Shown piece by piece: positions 17,609 through 26,300 of a DNA stretch of 64,000 bases. Within the stretch, counting starts at the first letter, position 1; every line of letters starts with the position of its first letter. Source of the stretch: Streptomyces antibioticus (GTDB lineage Bacteria > Actinomycetota > Actinomycetes > Streptomycetales > Streptomycetaceae); contig NZ_KQ948423.1 of the NCBI RefSeq assembly GCF_001514065.1, forward strand, positions 248,001-312,000. Reading direction: 5' to 3'. The notes beneath the pieces were generated by a model that did no database searches, had not been told where the DNA came from, and worked only from the letters and a program-made list of their open reading frames with translations. Both the position numbers and the translations under genes were made by a program.

Positions 17609-17917
17609 CTAGAACATGCCGTTCCCCGGGGAAGCCGCTCCTGCCAGCCAGATGACCGCCAAGAGCGTGTCAATGGCGCCCAATACGAAGGCGACCAGAG
17701 CCGTCACCGGACGCGAACGCGACCACGTACGGCCCATTGCCAGCCACCCGCACACGATCGCGACCGGGCCGAGGACGATCCCCAGCACAAAGAAGCCCGC
17801 GACCGCGCAGATGACTCCGATGATTCCGAGCGTCGCGCGATCCGGCCCGCTCCGTGAACCCATTCGGCCACGTGAGCGGGGGTACCTGCGCGTTCCCTGT
17901 CCGAAGCCCGCCATCAT
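17609..17917 (-). CDS. Small two-TM DUF4190-like membrane protein
   Basis: ATG 17917 has GGGAG seven bases upstream and gives 102 residues. An Arg/Gly/Ser-rich cytoplasmic N-terminus (GSRSGPDRATLG) leads into two membrane helices: IIGVICAVAGFFVLGIVLGPVAIVCG style, then VTALVAFVLGAIDTLLAVIW. This layout fits DUF4190-like small membrane proteins. It is the intact member of the tandem pair and ends in the same terminator hairpin copy. Function unknown. Confidence 0.75.
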   Translation of the reverse strand: MMAGFGQGTRRYPRSRGRMGSRSGPDRATLGIIGVICAVAGFFVLGIVLGPVAIVCGWLAMGRTWSRSRPVTALVAFVLGAIDTLLAVIWLAGAASPGNGMF

Positions 17918-18170
17918 CAACAACTCCCGGAACCCCTAGGCAAGTTGGGTTCGATGGCTGGCGAGTACCCCCCGTGGTCCTTCTAATCCTCCGGTCTTGC
18001 GGCGCGCCGCCCCCCTCCGGCAGCGCGCCGCAACGCCGGTCACCCGTCCCGCACTTGCCTGAGGAACATGCCGTACCGGAGGGCTTCACCTACTGTGACG
18101 TGCGGTGCGTGCCGGGAGCGAGGAATCTTTAGCGTCTTCACTCTGATGAGGGAAGTCGCCTGGAAATGCC

Positions 18171-19790
18171 TCAGATGTGGCCCACGCCCGCGCCCGCCTC
18201 CGCGTTCGCGCCCCGCTTCGTCAGCAGTGCCACGAAGATCGCGACGGCGGCCACGCCCGCGGCGACCAGCGACGCCAGGCTCATGCCCGAGATGAACGTG
18301 TCGTGCGCGACGTCGGTGATCTTCGCGGCGATCGCCTCCGGCGTGCCCTTGGCGATCGGCGGCACGCCCACCTGGACGGCCTCGGAGGCCTGCGCCTGCT
18401 GGGCGGGCGTGAGGGCCGGCAGGCCCGCGGCCTTCCAGTTGCCCGCCAGGTCGCTGTCGACCTTGGACGCCATCACGGCACCGAGCACCGCCGTACCGAG
18501 GCTGCCGCCGATCTGCATCGCGGCCTGCTGGAGACCACCGGCGACACCGGACAGCTCCAGCGGCGCGTTGCCGACGATGACCTCGGTCGCGCCGACCATG
18601 ACCGGGGCGAGGCCCAGACCGAGCAGGGCGAACCAGAGGGACATCACCGCGCTGCCGGTGTCCGTCTCCAGCGTCGACATGCCGTACATCGCGATCGCGG
18701 TGGCGGCCATACCGCCGGCCAGCGGGATGCGCGGGCCGAGCTTGGTGATCAGCACGCCCGCCAGCGGCGAGCCGACGATCATCATGCCGGTGAGCGGCAG
18801 GAGGTGCAGGCCCGCGTCGATCGGCTTCATGCCGTGCACGTTCTGGAGGTAGAACGTCACGAAGAACAGGCCGCCCATGAAGGCGATGGCCATCAGGACC
18901 ATCAGGACCACACCCGCCGAGAGGGCCACGGACCGGAAGAGGCCCAGCGGGATCAGCGGCTCCTTCACCTTCGTCTCCCAGAAGGCGAAGAGCGCGAAGA
19001 GCAGGACCGACCCGGCTATGAACGCCCACGTCTTGCCGTCGCCCCAGCCCCACGTCGGGGCCTTGATCAGGGCCCAGACCAGGCAGAACATCGCGCCCGA
19101 CAGCAGGGCGATGCCGAGCAGGTCGAAGGAGCGCGGGGCGTTCTCGGCGCGGTGGTCGAGGAGGATCAGCCCGCCGAGGACGAGGGCGATGATGCCCACC
19201 GGCACGTTGATGAAGAACACCGACTGCCAGTTGACGTGCTCGACCAGGACGCCGCCGAGGATCGGGCCGCCCGCGGTGGAGGCGCCGATGACCATGCCCC
19301 AGATGCCGATGGCCATGTTGAGCTTCTCGGCCGGGAACGTCGCCCGCAGCAGTCCGAGCGCGGCCGGCATCAGCAGCGCGCCGAACAGGCCCTGGAGGAC
19401 GCGGAAGGTGACGACCGCGCCGATGCTGCTGGACAGCCCGATGGCCCCGGACGCGGCGGCGAAGCCGACCACGCCGATGAGGAAGGTCTGGCGGTGGCCG
19501 AAGCGGTCACCGAGCTTGCCCGCGGTGATCAGGGAGACCGCGAGGGCCAGGAAGTACCCGTTGGTGATCCACTGCACCTGGGCGAAGGTGGCGCCGAGGT
19601 CCTTCTGGATGGCCGGGTTGGCGATGGCCACGATGGTGCCGTCGAGGGCGACCATCATGACGCCGACGGCCACGGTGATGAGCGTGAACCAGGGGTGGCC
19701 GCGCAGCCCGGCGGCCGGGGCCGGGCCCGACGGGGAGGCCGACGCCTCGTCCCCCGGCCCCGTCTTGTCGAGCGTGGTCTGACTAGTCAT
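18171..19790 (-). CDS. MFS drug exporter, DHA2 (14-TM, EmrB/QacA) family
   Basis: A 539-residue inner-membrane H+ antiporter. Motif A (GKLGDRFGHRQTF) is at about residue 91. Motif D1-like sequence is in TM1 (MMVALDGTIVAIANPAIQ) and motif C (GIWGMVIGASTAGGPILGG) is in TM5. Fourteen hydrophobic helices can be counted. The start ATG 19790 follows CGGAG. It is divergent from a TetR gene with a 66-bp shared control region, the usual arrangement of a repressor controlling an exporter. Likely substrates are hydrophobic drugs or a self-made metabolite; the exact one cannot be read. Confidence 0.92.
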   Translation of the reverse strand: MTSQTTLDKTGPGDEASASPSGPAPAAGLRGHPWFTLITVAVGVMMVALDGTIVAIANPAIQKDLGATFAQVQWITNGYFLALAVSLITAGKLGDRFGHRQTFLIGVVGFAAASGAIGLSSSIGAVVTFRVLQGLFGALLMPAALGLLRATFPAEKLNMAIGIWGMVIGASTAGGPILGGVLVEHVNWQSVFFINVPVGIIALVLGGLILLDHRAENAPRSFDLLGIALLSGAMFCLVWALIKAPTWGWGDGKTWAFIAGSVLLFALFAFWETKVKEPLIPLGLFRSVALSAGVVLMVLMAIAFMGGLFFVTFYLQNVHGMKPIDAGLHLLPLTGMMIVGSPLAGVLITKLGPRIPLAGGMAATAIAMYGMSTLETDTGSAVMSLWFALLGLGLAPVMVGATEVIVGNAPLELSGVAGGLQQAAMQIGGSLGTAVLGAVMASKVDSDLAGNWKAAGLPALTPAQQAQASEAVQVGVPPIAKGTPEAIAAKITDVAHDTFISGMSLASLVAAGVAAVAIFVALLTKRGANAEAGAGVGHI

Positions 19791-19810
19791 GCTCCGAGGC
19801 TAGTGACAGC

Positions 19811-19850
19811 CTCTGACAATTGACAAAGCAATTCACAAGTCGGTAACTGA
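19811..19850. promoter_or_regulatory. Candidate TetR operator/promoter between MFS and TetR genes
   Basis: The 66-bp divergent region is AT-rich. On the minus strand it has two similar 12-mers side by side, TTGTGAATTGCT and TTGTCAATTGTC. On the plus strand TTGACA (19820-19825) could be a -35 box, with TAACTG (19844-19849) only 7 nt before the TetR start, which would make that gene leaderless. Both promoters would overlap the repeats, as expected for autoregulation. Confidence 0.5.
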
Positions 19851-19856
19851 CACAGC

Positions 19857-20483
19857 ATGGAGAACCTGCGCCAACGCAAGAAGCAGCGCACCCGTGAGGC
19901 CCTGCTGCGCGCCGCCCTCGAACTGTTCACCACGCGCGGCTACGAGCGGACGACCGTCGACGACGTCGTCGCCGCCGTCGACGTCTCACAGCGCACCTTC
20001 TTCCGCTACTTCGCCAACAAGGAGGAGGCCGCCCTCGCCGCGGTGGAGCTGGCGGCGGCCCACTTCGTCGACGCGGTGCGCGCCCGGCCGCCGCACGAGG
20101 CGCCGATGGAGGCCCTGCGGCAGGCGGTCGTGGAGGGCTGGGACTCGCTCAACGACGTCATCGAGTCCGTCGTACCGGTCGAGCTGTACCTGCGGATGTA
20201 CCAGGTCATCGAGTCCACTCCAGTACTGCTCGCGGCCCATCTGCGGCGCTCCATGGAGATCGAGGAGACGCTCGCGCGGATCATCGCCGAGCGCGAGGGG
20301 CTCGACGTGGCGACGGACCCGCGGCCACAGCTCGTGGTGGCCGTCTTCAGCGGCGTGATGCGGATGACCGAGCGGCAGTGGAGCACCGGCGTGGACTACG
20401 GTCTGGACGCGATGCGGTCGCTTACCGTCTCGTATCTCGAACAGGTGGGCCCGGCACTGGCGGGCGACTGGCGAACAGACTGA
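19857..20483 (+). CDS. TetR/AcrR-family transcriptional repressor
   Basis: A 208-residue regulator with an N-terminal helix-turn-helix at about 10-56: RTREALLRAALELFTTRGYERTT, VDDVVAAVDVSQRTFFRYF. The C-terminal ligand domain has the MftR-like layout seen in Streptomyces (MRSLTVSYLEQVGPAL at the end). It is divergent from the DHA2 exporter and probably represses it and itself until a ligand is bound. The start is ATG 19857. Confidence 0.92.
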   Translation: MENLRQRKKQRTREALLRAALELFTTRGYERTTVDDVVAAVDVSQRTFFRYFANKEEAALAAVELAAAHFVDAVRARPPHEAPMEALRQAVVEGWDSLNDVIESVVPVELYLRMYQVIESTPVLLAAHLRRSMEIEETLARIIAEREGLDVATDPRPQLVVAVFSGVMRMTERQWSTGVDYGLDAMRSLTVSYLEQVGPALAGDWRTD

Positions 20484-20550
20484 GGTCATCGTCACGACGG
20501 TCGAAACGTGATCCCTGTCACTCGGTTAACGCGAGACCGTCTCGTTCTCC

Positions 20551-20556
20551 TAGTGT
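20551..20556 (+). promoter_or_regulatory. Candidate -10 box for a leaderless gene
   Basis: TAGTGT lies 9 nt before the GTG start at 20566, and no Shine-Dalgarno sequence is present between them. This is the arrangement of leaderless streptomycete genes. The -35 region is not convincing. Confidence 0.4.
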
Positions 20557-20565
20557 GTCCTCCCA

Positions 20566-21783
20566 GTGACTTCCTTCGACACCTCTCCCCAACTGAACGT
20601 CTGGCGCGCACTGCTCGCGCTGGCCGTGGTGTTCGTGATGCTGGCGACCACCGGGTGGACCGCGCTCAAGGGCGACCGGCCCACCACCCCGCTCCAGGCG
20701 TCGCTCAGCGCCTGGGAGCACGGTCGCATCGCAGGACACGACCTCCCCGACCCGGACGCCTCCCCCGCCCGGCTCGCCGTCTTCTTCGCCTCGCTCACCG
20801 CTCAGCAGCGCGGCAGGCTCGCCCACCGCTATCCGCTCGCGGTCGGCAACATGAACGGCGCCCCCGTCGAGCTGCGCTACCGCGCCAACCGCATCGCGCT
20901 CGGCCAGGCCCGCAAGACCGAGCTGAAACGCATGCACGACAGCCGCCTGTCCCCGGACGGGCAACGCGACGCGGGCCGTCGTATGCACCGCTACGAGGCG
21001 CTGATGGCCGACCCGCGGCACATCCTCGCCTTCGACCCGGAGGGCTCGGGCCGGGTCGCCGAGGTCTTCGGGAACCTGACCAAGGCGGAGCGGATCTCGG
21101 TCGTCGTCCCCGGCGTCGACACCGACCTGCTCACCTTCCAGCGCACGTACCGCAAGTACTCGGCCCCGGTCGGCATGGCCAAGTCCCTGTACGCGGCCGA
21201 GAAGGCGGCGAGCCCCTCGGTCCGTACGGCCGTGATCGCCTGGGCCGACTACACCGCGCCCGGCGGGATCGGCCTCGACTCGGCGACCGGCGTGCGGGCC
21301 GCCGAGGGGGCGATCCGGCTGAACAGGCTGGTGCGCGCGCTGCCCGGCCGTGCTCCCGTCTCGCTGTTCTGCCACAGCTACGGCTCCGTGGTCTGCGGGG
21401 TCGCCGCGCGCGAACTCCCGGAGCGGGTGGCCGACATCGCGGTGGCCGGCAGTCCGGGGATGCGGGTCGAGAAGGCCTCCCATCTGCACACCTCGGCGCA
21501 GGTGTGGGCGATGCGCGACGCGGACGACTGGATCCAGGACGTGCCGTACCTGGAGCTCGGTGGTCTGGGTCATGGTGCCGATCCGGTGTCCTCCGCGTTC
21601 GGGGCCCGGGTGCTGTCGGCGGCGGACGCGAAGGGGCACAGCGGCTATTTCGAGCCGGGTACCGAGAGCCTGCTGAACTTCGCCGAGATCGGCGTCGGCG
21701 CATACCGCTCGGTGCACTGCTCCGACCACGACAAGGCGTGCCGGGCCGGTTTGTCCGGCGCGACGACGGACGGACGCGCGTAG
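20566..21783 (+). CDS. DUF1023-type alpha/beta hydrolase, membrane anchored
   Basis: A 405-residue protein with one N-terminal membrane anchor (WRALLALAVVFVMLATTGWTAL, about 13-34) and an extracytoplasmic alpha/beta hydrolase domain. The nucleophile elbow is CHSYGS at about residue 268; DUF1023 hydrolases carry H-S-Y-G here. Late Asp (MRDADDWI) and His (GHSGYF) complete a possible triad. Starts GTG 20566 without a ribosome-binding site, so it is probably leaderless. The substrate, perhaps a lipid or ester, is unknown. A Thr/Pro-rich approach segment follows the anchor. Confidence 0.8.
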   Translation: MTSFDTSPQLNVWRALLALAVVFVMLATTGWTALKGDRPTTPLQASLSAWEHGRIAGHDLPDPDASPARLAVFFASLTAQQRGRLAHRYPLAVGNMNGAPVELRYRANRIALGQARKTELKRMHDSRLSPDGQRDAGRRMHRYEALMADPRHILAFDPEGSGRVAEVFGNLTKAERISVVVPGVDTDLLTFQRTYRKYSAPVGMAKSLYAAEKAASPSVRTAVIAWADYTAPGGIGLDSATGVRAAEGAIRLNRLVRALPGRAPVSLFCHSYGSVVCGVAARELPERVADIAVAGSPGMRVEKASHLHTSAQVWAMRDADDWIQDVPYLELGGLGHGADPVSSAFGARVLSAADAKGHSGYFEPGTESLLNFAEIGVGAYRSVHCSDHDKACRAGLSGATTDGRA

Positions 21784-21828
21784 AGGCGCAGGAATTGCGG
21801 TCTGCGCAGGGAGGCGACGGAGGAGCTC

Positions 21829-22698
21829 GTGCCGCATACGATGAGCCGCATGGGTGACGTACTGGCCGGATTTCATGCCGCCTGGGAGTTCGAGTCCGAC
21901 TCTGTGCTCATCCGTTACGAACGAGGCATTCGAACACCCAAGCTCTTCCAGGCCCTGGGCGAGCGCCGGATTCCGCTGCGGGCCCTGTCCGGGGTGACCC
22001 TCACCCCCGGCAAGCGCGGCACGGTCGTCCTGCGCGCCGAGCCCAGGCCGGGCGCGGACCCTCTCATGGAGGCGGCGGCCGGGCAGTTGAAGGAAGGGTG
22101 CGATCCGTACCGGCTGGTGCTGCCGGCCGAGCGGGAGACGCTCGCCGAGTACTACGCCGACGAGCTGCGGGCGCAACTGACGCCGGGCGACGAGCCGGTG
22201 GACCGCTTCCTCGTGCCGGCGCCCGAAGTGCCGTTGTCCTTCAAGGCGTACGACGGGAAGGCGTCCTTCGACGGGAAGACCGTGTTCTTCCGGTGGTTCT
22301 GGACGGGGGCGTCGTCGGCGAAGTGGAAGGCGGGCGACCAGAGTTTCGCCGTGTCCCAGCTGAGCGGGGTGGAGTGGCGGTCGCCGGAGGTGTTCGAGGG
22401 GCATCTACGGCTGCTGCGCAGTGACGTGGCGTCGCCTGCGCAGGCCGATCAGGACCCGGCGGCGGTGGTGTTCGGGCTGGGGTACGGGCCGGTTCATGAG
22501 TCGTTGCCGTTCGCCGCGGCCGTACTTGCCGCCGTACGGGAGCGGGGGTCGGTCGCGGCGGTGCCGGCCAGCGCGCCGAGGCGCGATCCGGCCGACATCG
22601 CCGAGCGCATCCGTCATCTGGGAGAGCTGCATCAGGCCGGGCTGGTCACCGACGAGGAGTTCTCCATGAAGAAAGCGGAGTTGCTGGCCGAGTTGTGA
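21829..22698 (+). CDS. DUF4429 protein with C-terminal SHOCT domain
   Basis: A 289-residue protein. The DUF4429 domain is repeated: a first copy around 10-110 (WEFESDSVLIRYERGIRTPKLFQ, then LSGVTLTPGKRGTVVLRAEP) and a second around 140-235 (GKASFDGKTVFFRWFW). The C-terminal 30 residues form a SHOCT motif (DIAERIRHLGELHQAGLVTDEEFSMKK type), a short oligomerisation domain found in many unrelated proteins. GTG 21829 follows GGAGGAG at 5 nt; ATG 21850 (MGDVLAGF) is an alternative start. No catalytic residues are seen; a membrane- or nucleotide-sensor adaptor role is a guess. Confidence 0.78.
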   Translation: MPHTMSRMGDVLAGFHAAWEFESDSVLIRYERGIRTPKLFQALGERRIPLRALSGVTLTPGKRGTVVLRAEPRPGADPLMEAAAGQLKEGCDPYRLVLPAERETLAEYYADELRAQLTPGDEPVDRFLVPAPEVPLSFKAYDGKASFDGKTVFFRWFWTGASSAKWKAGDQSFAVSQLSGVEWRSPEVFEGHLRLLRSDVASPAQADQDPAAVVFGLGYGPVHESLPFAAAVLAAVRERGSVAAVPASAPRRDPADIAERIRHLGELHQAGLVTDEEFSMKKAELLAEL

Positions 22699-22703
22699 GG
22701 TGG

Positions 22704-23720
22704 TTACTCACGTCCCGCAGAAGTGAACGCCATGTCGGCGTAGCGGTCGCCCGCCACCTTCTGCGCGATCGGCTCCAGCAACTCCAGGTCCGCCTGCGTC
22801 AGTTCGACGCTCGCCGCCGCCACGTTCTCCTCCACCCGGCTCGCCTTGCGCGTGCCCGGGATCGGGATCACCGGCAGGTCGTGCACCCGGGCCTGCTGGT
22901 GGACCCAGGCCAGTGCGACCTGGCCCAGTGAGACCCCGTGTGCCTCGGCCACCGTGCGGACGGGTTCCAGGAGGGCCACGTTGGACGCCGCGTTCTCGCC
23001 CGTGAAGCGGGGCTGCTGGCGGCGGAAGTCGTCGGCGGTGAGGTCCTTGTCGGCGTTGGCGAAAGAGCCGGTGAGGAAGCCGCGGCCGAGCGGGGAGTAG
23101 GGGACCAGCGTGACGCCGAGGTCGCGGGCGGTCGGGACCACGCCGGACTCGATGTCGCGGCTGAACAGGGACCACTCCGACTGGACGGCGGCGATGGGGT
23201 GGACGCCCTGGGCCGCCCGCAGCTCGCTGCCGGTGACCTCGCTCAGGCCCAGCTGCTTGACCTTGCCCTCGCGGACCAGCTCGGCCATGACGCCGACGGT
23301 CTCCTCGATCGGCACGTTCACATCGCGGCGGTGCATGTAGTAGAGGTCGATGACGTCGACGTCGAGGCGCTTGAGGCTGGCCTCGACGGCCTGGCGGATG
23401 TAGGGCGCGTCGTTGCGGATGATGCGCCGGGTCGGGTCGTCCGGCGGGACCGTCAGGGCGAACTTGGTGGCGATCACCAGCTCGTCGCGGTGGGCCTTGA
23501 AGAACGGGGAGAGGAACTTCTCGTTCTCCCCGGCGCCGTAGGCGTCCGCCGTGTCGTAGAGCGTGACGCCCAGTTCCAGGGCACGTTCCAGGGTGGCGCG
23601 CGACTCGCCCGCGTCGGTGGGGCCGTAGGCGAAGCTCATGCCCATGCAGCCGAGGCCCTGTGCTCCCACCTCGGGGCCGTCCGCGCCCAGTCGTGCGGTG
23701 GGGATCGTGCGGTCGGTCAT
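22704..23720 (-). CDS. Aldo/keto reductase
   Basis: A 338-residue NADPH-dependent oxidoreductase of the AKR (beta/alpha)8 family. The catalytic tetrad is visible: Asp in LYDTADAYG, Tyr in the same segment, Lys in VIATKF and His in YYMHRRD. The sequence EKFLSPFFK and the late IPIPGTRKASRVEENV are typical of the YakC/AKR13-like group. It overlaps the upstream MerR gene by 4 bp (ATGA), so the pair is translationally coupled and the regulator likely controls it. The likely role is reduction of reactive aldehydes. Confidence 0.92.
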   Translation of the reverse strand: MTDRTIPTARLGADGPEVGAQGLGCMGMSFAYGPTDAGESRATLERALELGVTLYDTADAYGAGENEKFLSPFFKAHRDELVIATKFALTVPPDDPTRRIIRNDAPYIRQAVEASLKRLDVDVIDLYYMHRRDVNVPIEETVGVMAELVREGKVKQLGLSEVTGSELRAAQGVHPIAAVQSEWSLFSRDIESGVVPTARDLGVTLVPYSPLGRGFLTGSFANADKDLTADDFRRQQPRFTGENAASNVALLEPVRTVAEAHGVSLGQVALAWVHQQARVHDLPVIPIPGTRKASRVEENVAAASVELTQADLELLEPIAQKVAGDRYADMAFTSAGRE

Positions 23721-24178
23721 CCGGCTTTCTCCGTTTCGTAGGCACGACCGGCATCGGCGTAGAAGCTGATCTTCCGGTCGAGGACGGCGAGCGTGTCCTG
23801 GAGTTCCGCGATCCGGGACAGGACGTCCCGCCGGGTCGTCTCCAGGAGCTCGTACCGTTCGGTGAATGTGTGGTCGCCCTCGCGGACCAGTTCCGCGTAC
23901 CGCACCATGTCGGCGACCGGCATGCCGGTGAGCCGGAGCTTGCCGACGAGGTCGAGCCAGTCCAGGTCGCGGTTGCTGTACCGGCGCTGGCCGGTGTGCG
24001 AGCGGTCGATGTGCGGCATGAGGCCGATGCGCTCGTACCAGCGCAGGGTGTGCGCGGACAGTCCGGTAAAGGCGACGACTTCGCTGATCGTGTAGCTGTC
24101 CTGGCCCTCGGGGCGCCGATGCGGGTGCGGCGGGGCGGCACAGCTGTCGGTCCTGGTACCCGTGGTCGTGGTCTCCAT
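23717..24178 (-). CDS. MerR-family transcriptional regulator
   Basis: ATG 24178 (METTTTG) gives 153 residues. The winged helix-turn-helix reads YTISEVVAFTGLSAHTLRWYERIGLM (about 28-53), followed by the MerR wing and a dimerising coiled coil (about 85-135). The effector domain is short and has no conserved metal-binding Cys, so it is nearer to the stress- or drug-responsive members (NmlR/AdhR-like) than to MerR itself. It is coupled to the aldo/keto reductase by ATGA overlap. The classical response would be to an aldehyde or electrophile. The upstream ATG 24187 is an alternative start. Confidence 0.88.
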   Translation of the reverse strand: METTTTGTRTDSCAAPPHPHRRPEGQDSYTISEVVAFTGLSAHTLRWYERIGLMPHIDRSHTGQRRYSNRDLDWLDLVGKLRLTGMPVADMVRYAELVREGDHTFTERYELLETTRRDVLSRIAELQDTLAVLDRKISFYADAGRAYETEKAG

Positions 24179-24283
24179 CACCGTCATGACCCCCACGCTA
24201 AAACCTTGGAGTGCACTCGAAGCAAGCGGAACAGGTAAGAAATCCGCAGGACGGGACGGGGCCCGCTGACTAGCGTGCGGGAC

Positions 24284-24754
24284 ATGAGTCTCGTACGACG
24301 TGCTGTGCCCGAGGATGCCGCCGAAGTGCTGCGGCTGCGCCAGGTGATGATCGACTCGATGGCCGGCGCCGACCCGTCCACAGCGTGGCACACGGAATCG
24401 CTCCCGGTCCTCACGTCCCGGCTGGCGCAGCCGGACGGGGACTTCGCGGCCTTCGTCGTCGACCACCCCGAGCGGCCCGGAGCCCTGGCGGCGCTGGTGT
24501 GCGGGACGGTCGACTACCGGATCGGCAAGGCGGGCAACCCGCACGGTGTCGTCGGTTTCGTCTTCAGCGTCGCCACCGACCCGGACGCCCGGCGGCGCGG
24601 ATACGCGCGTGCCGGCATGACCGCCCTGCTGGAGTGGTTCCGTGGGCGCGGCGTCCGCCGCGTCCAGCTCACCGCGTCCACCGAGGCCAGGACGCTGTAC
24701 GACTCCCTCGGCTTCCTGCCCAAGCCCGACCCTCTGCTGGAGCTGAGCCTCTGA
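24284..24754 (+). CDS. GNAT-family N-acetyltransferase
   Basis: A 156-residue GNAT-fold protein from ATG 24284 (MSLVRRAVPED); an in-frame start 9 bp upstream is possible. Motif A, the acetyl-CoA pyrophosphate loop, reads RRRGYARAGM at about residue 103, preceded by strand VVGFVFSVATDP. The late TLYDSLGF is the usual motif B end. The acceptor substrate cannot be inferred. The gene sits alone between a MerR gene and a beta-lactamase-fold gene. Confidence 0.85.
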   Translation: MSLVRRAVPEDAAEVLRLRQVMIDSMAGADPSTAWHTESLPVLTSRLAQPDGDFAAFVVDHPERPGALAALVCGTVDYRIGKAGNPHGVVGFVFSVATDPDARRRGYARAGMTALLEWFRGRGVRRVQLTASTEARTLYDSLGFLPKPDPLLELSL

Positions 24755-24772
24755 GCCCTTAGTCTCGACGGC

Positions 24773-25591
24773 ATGTCGCTGAAGAGCCTCGCGCTGATCG
24801 AGAACTGGCCGGTTCCCACCGCCGCGGCGGGTGTCGTACGGGCCGACGGTACGGTCCTCGGCACCCACGGGCCCGTCGACCGGCGTTTCCCGCTGGCCTC
24901 CGTCACCAAGCCGCTCGCGGCGTACGCGGCGCTCGTCGCGTACGAGGAGGGCGCGATCGAGCTCGACGAGCCGGCGGGGCCCGCCGGGGCGACGGTCCGG
25001 CATCTGCTCGCCCACACCTCGGGGCTGGCCTTCGACGAGCACAGGGTGACCGCGCCCCCCGGTGAGCGCCGGCTGTACTCCAACGCCGGGTTCGAGCAGC
25101 TCGGCGACCACATCGCGAAGGCGACGGACATCCCCTTCGCCGAGTATCTGCGCCAGGCGGTCCTGGAGCCGCTGGGCATGGCGGGGACGAATCTGGAAGG
25201 CTCTCCCGCCAAGGACGGCGTCTCGACGGTCGAGGACCTCCTTCGTTTCGCGGCCGAGGTGCAGGCGCCCCGGCTGCTCGACCCCCGCACGGTCGCCGAC
25301 GCGATGACCGTCCAGTACCCGGGCACCAAGGGTGTCCTGCCGGGCTACGGCCACCAGAACCCCAACGACTGGGGCCTCGGCTTCGAGATCCGCGACTCCA
25401 AGTCCCCGCACTGGACGGGGAGTTCCTCCTCCCCGCGCACCTTCGGGCACTTCGGCCAGTCCGGTACGTTCCTGTGGATCGACCCGGACGCGGGCGCGGC
25501 CTGCGTGGCGCTGACGGACCGGGCGTTCGGGCCGTGGGCGGTGGAGATCTGGCCGCCGTTCACCGACGCGGTGCTCGCCGAACTCCGCTAG
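24773..25591 (+). CDS. Serine beta-lactamase-fold hydrolase
   Basis: A 272-residue cytosolic member of the class C beta-lactamase/penicillin-binding-protein family. The SxxK nucleophile motif is SVTK (about residue 43), the second motif YSN (about residue 102) is present, and HFGQSG replaces the KTG box. There is no signal peptide, so an esterase or peptidase role in the cytosol is more likely than antibiotic hydrolysis. It ends convergently on the pirin gene; the CTAG at 25588-25591 gives both genes their TAG stops. Confidence 0.88.
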   Translation: MSLKSLALIENWPVPTAAAGVVRADGTVLGTHGPVDRRFPLASVTKPLAAYAALVAYEEGAIELDEPAGPAGATVRHLLAHTSGLAFDEHRVTAPPGERRLYSNAGFEQLGDHIAKATDIPFAEYLRQAVLEPLGMAGTNLEGSPAKDGVSTVEDLLRFAAEVQAPRLLDPRTVADAMTVQYPGTKGVLPGYGHQNPNDWGLGFEIRDSKSPHWTGSSSSPRTFGHFGQSGTFLWIDPDAGAACVALTDRAFGPWAVEIWPPFTDAVLAELR

Positions 25592-26238
25592 GCCATCTCC
25601 CACACGAGCAGCTCGGCGCGCGTCAGCGCCACCGCCTCCACGTCCTCGGCGTCGGTGATCCGGGCCGCATCGCCGACGCTCAACTCCGCTCCGCCCAGCC
25701 GGACTTCACCGCGCACGACATGGACGTACACGTGCGCCCCGTCCGGCACCGCCGTCCGCTCCCCCGCCGCGAGGCGCCGTACGTGAAGCAGCGCGGCCGC
25801 CTCCGGGACGGCGTACGGGGTGGAGTCGGCGATGCCGCGGACGATCTCGTAGGCGGGGTCGCCGCCCGGCTCCCGCGGGGCCAGCCACATCTGGAGGAAC
25901 GTGAGCGGCCGGTCGCCGTCGTTGCGCTCCACGTGCCGGACGCCACCGGCGGAGCTCAGCCGCTGCACGTCCCCGGCGCGGACCTTCGTCTCGTGCCCCG
26001 CCGAGTCGCGGTGCGTGAGCTCGCCCTCCACCACCCAGGTCACGATCTCGGTGTGGCTGTGCGGATGCTCGTCGAACCCGGCACCGGGGGCGAGCCGCTC
26101 CTCGTTGCAGGCGATCATCGCGCCGAAGCGGAGGTTGTCGGGGTCGTAGTGCGCCCCGAAGGAGAAGGCGTGGAACGACTCGATCCCGCCCGCCGGATCG
26201 CCCCCCGGAGAACGCTCACCGGCACGCCGCACATCCAT
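25588..26238 (-). CDS. Pirin-family protein
   Basis: ATG 26238 (MDVRRAGERSP) gives 216 residues, a bicupin of the pirin family. The metal site is HPHSHTE (about residue 56), with a further Glu/His nearby (VVEGELTHRDS), as in quercetinase-active pirins. The second cupin half is short and has lost the metal ligands, as usual. It overlaps the convergent hydrolase stop by 4 bp. Its start is 62 bp from the divergent fasR gene. Pirins act as quercetin dioxygenase-like enzymes or as cofactors; the role here is unassigned. Confidence 0.88.
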   Translation of the reverse strand: MDVRRAGERSPGGDPAGGIESFHAFSFGAHYDPDNLRFGAMIACNEERLAPGAGFDEHPHSHTEIVTWVVEGELTHRDSAGHETKVRAGDVQRLSSAGGVRHVERNDGDRPLTFLQMWLAPREPGGDPAYEIVRGIADSTPYAVPEAAALLHVRRLAAGERTAVPDGAHVYVHVVRGEVRLGGAELSVGDAARITDAEDVEAVALTRAELLVWEMA

Positions 26239-26300
26239 CACGTGCCCCACCGTAGACCCCGCCAGCGCATGCTCCCGTCCGGATAAGGCAGTCTTGTCCC

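Larger units (their letters stand above)
17179..17849. repeat. Tandem segmental duplication of a small gene and its terminator
   Basis: Positions 17179-17500 and 17558-17849 are nearly identical copies, offset by 379 bp. Each holds the terminator hairpin and almost all of one small membrane-protein gene. Copies differ by a few substitutions and by one replaced segment (38 nt at 17433-17470 against 9 nt at 17811-17819). The low divergence suggests a recent duplication. Confidence 0.9.

Noticed and set aside
18177-19823. A 548-codon plus-strand frame opposite the MFS exporter gene
   Set aside because: Asp/Arg/His-rich translation, no hydrophobic helices or starts. The minus-strand exporter with clear MFS motifs is the real gene.
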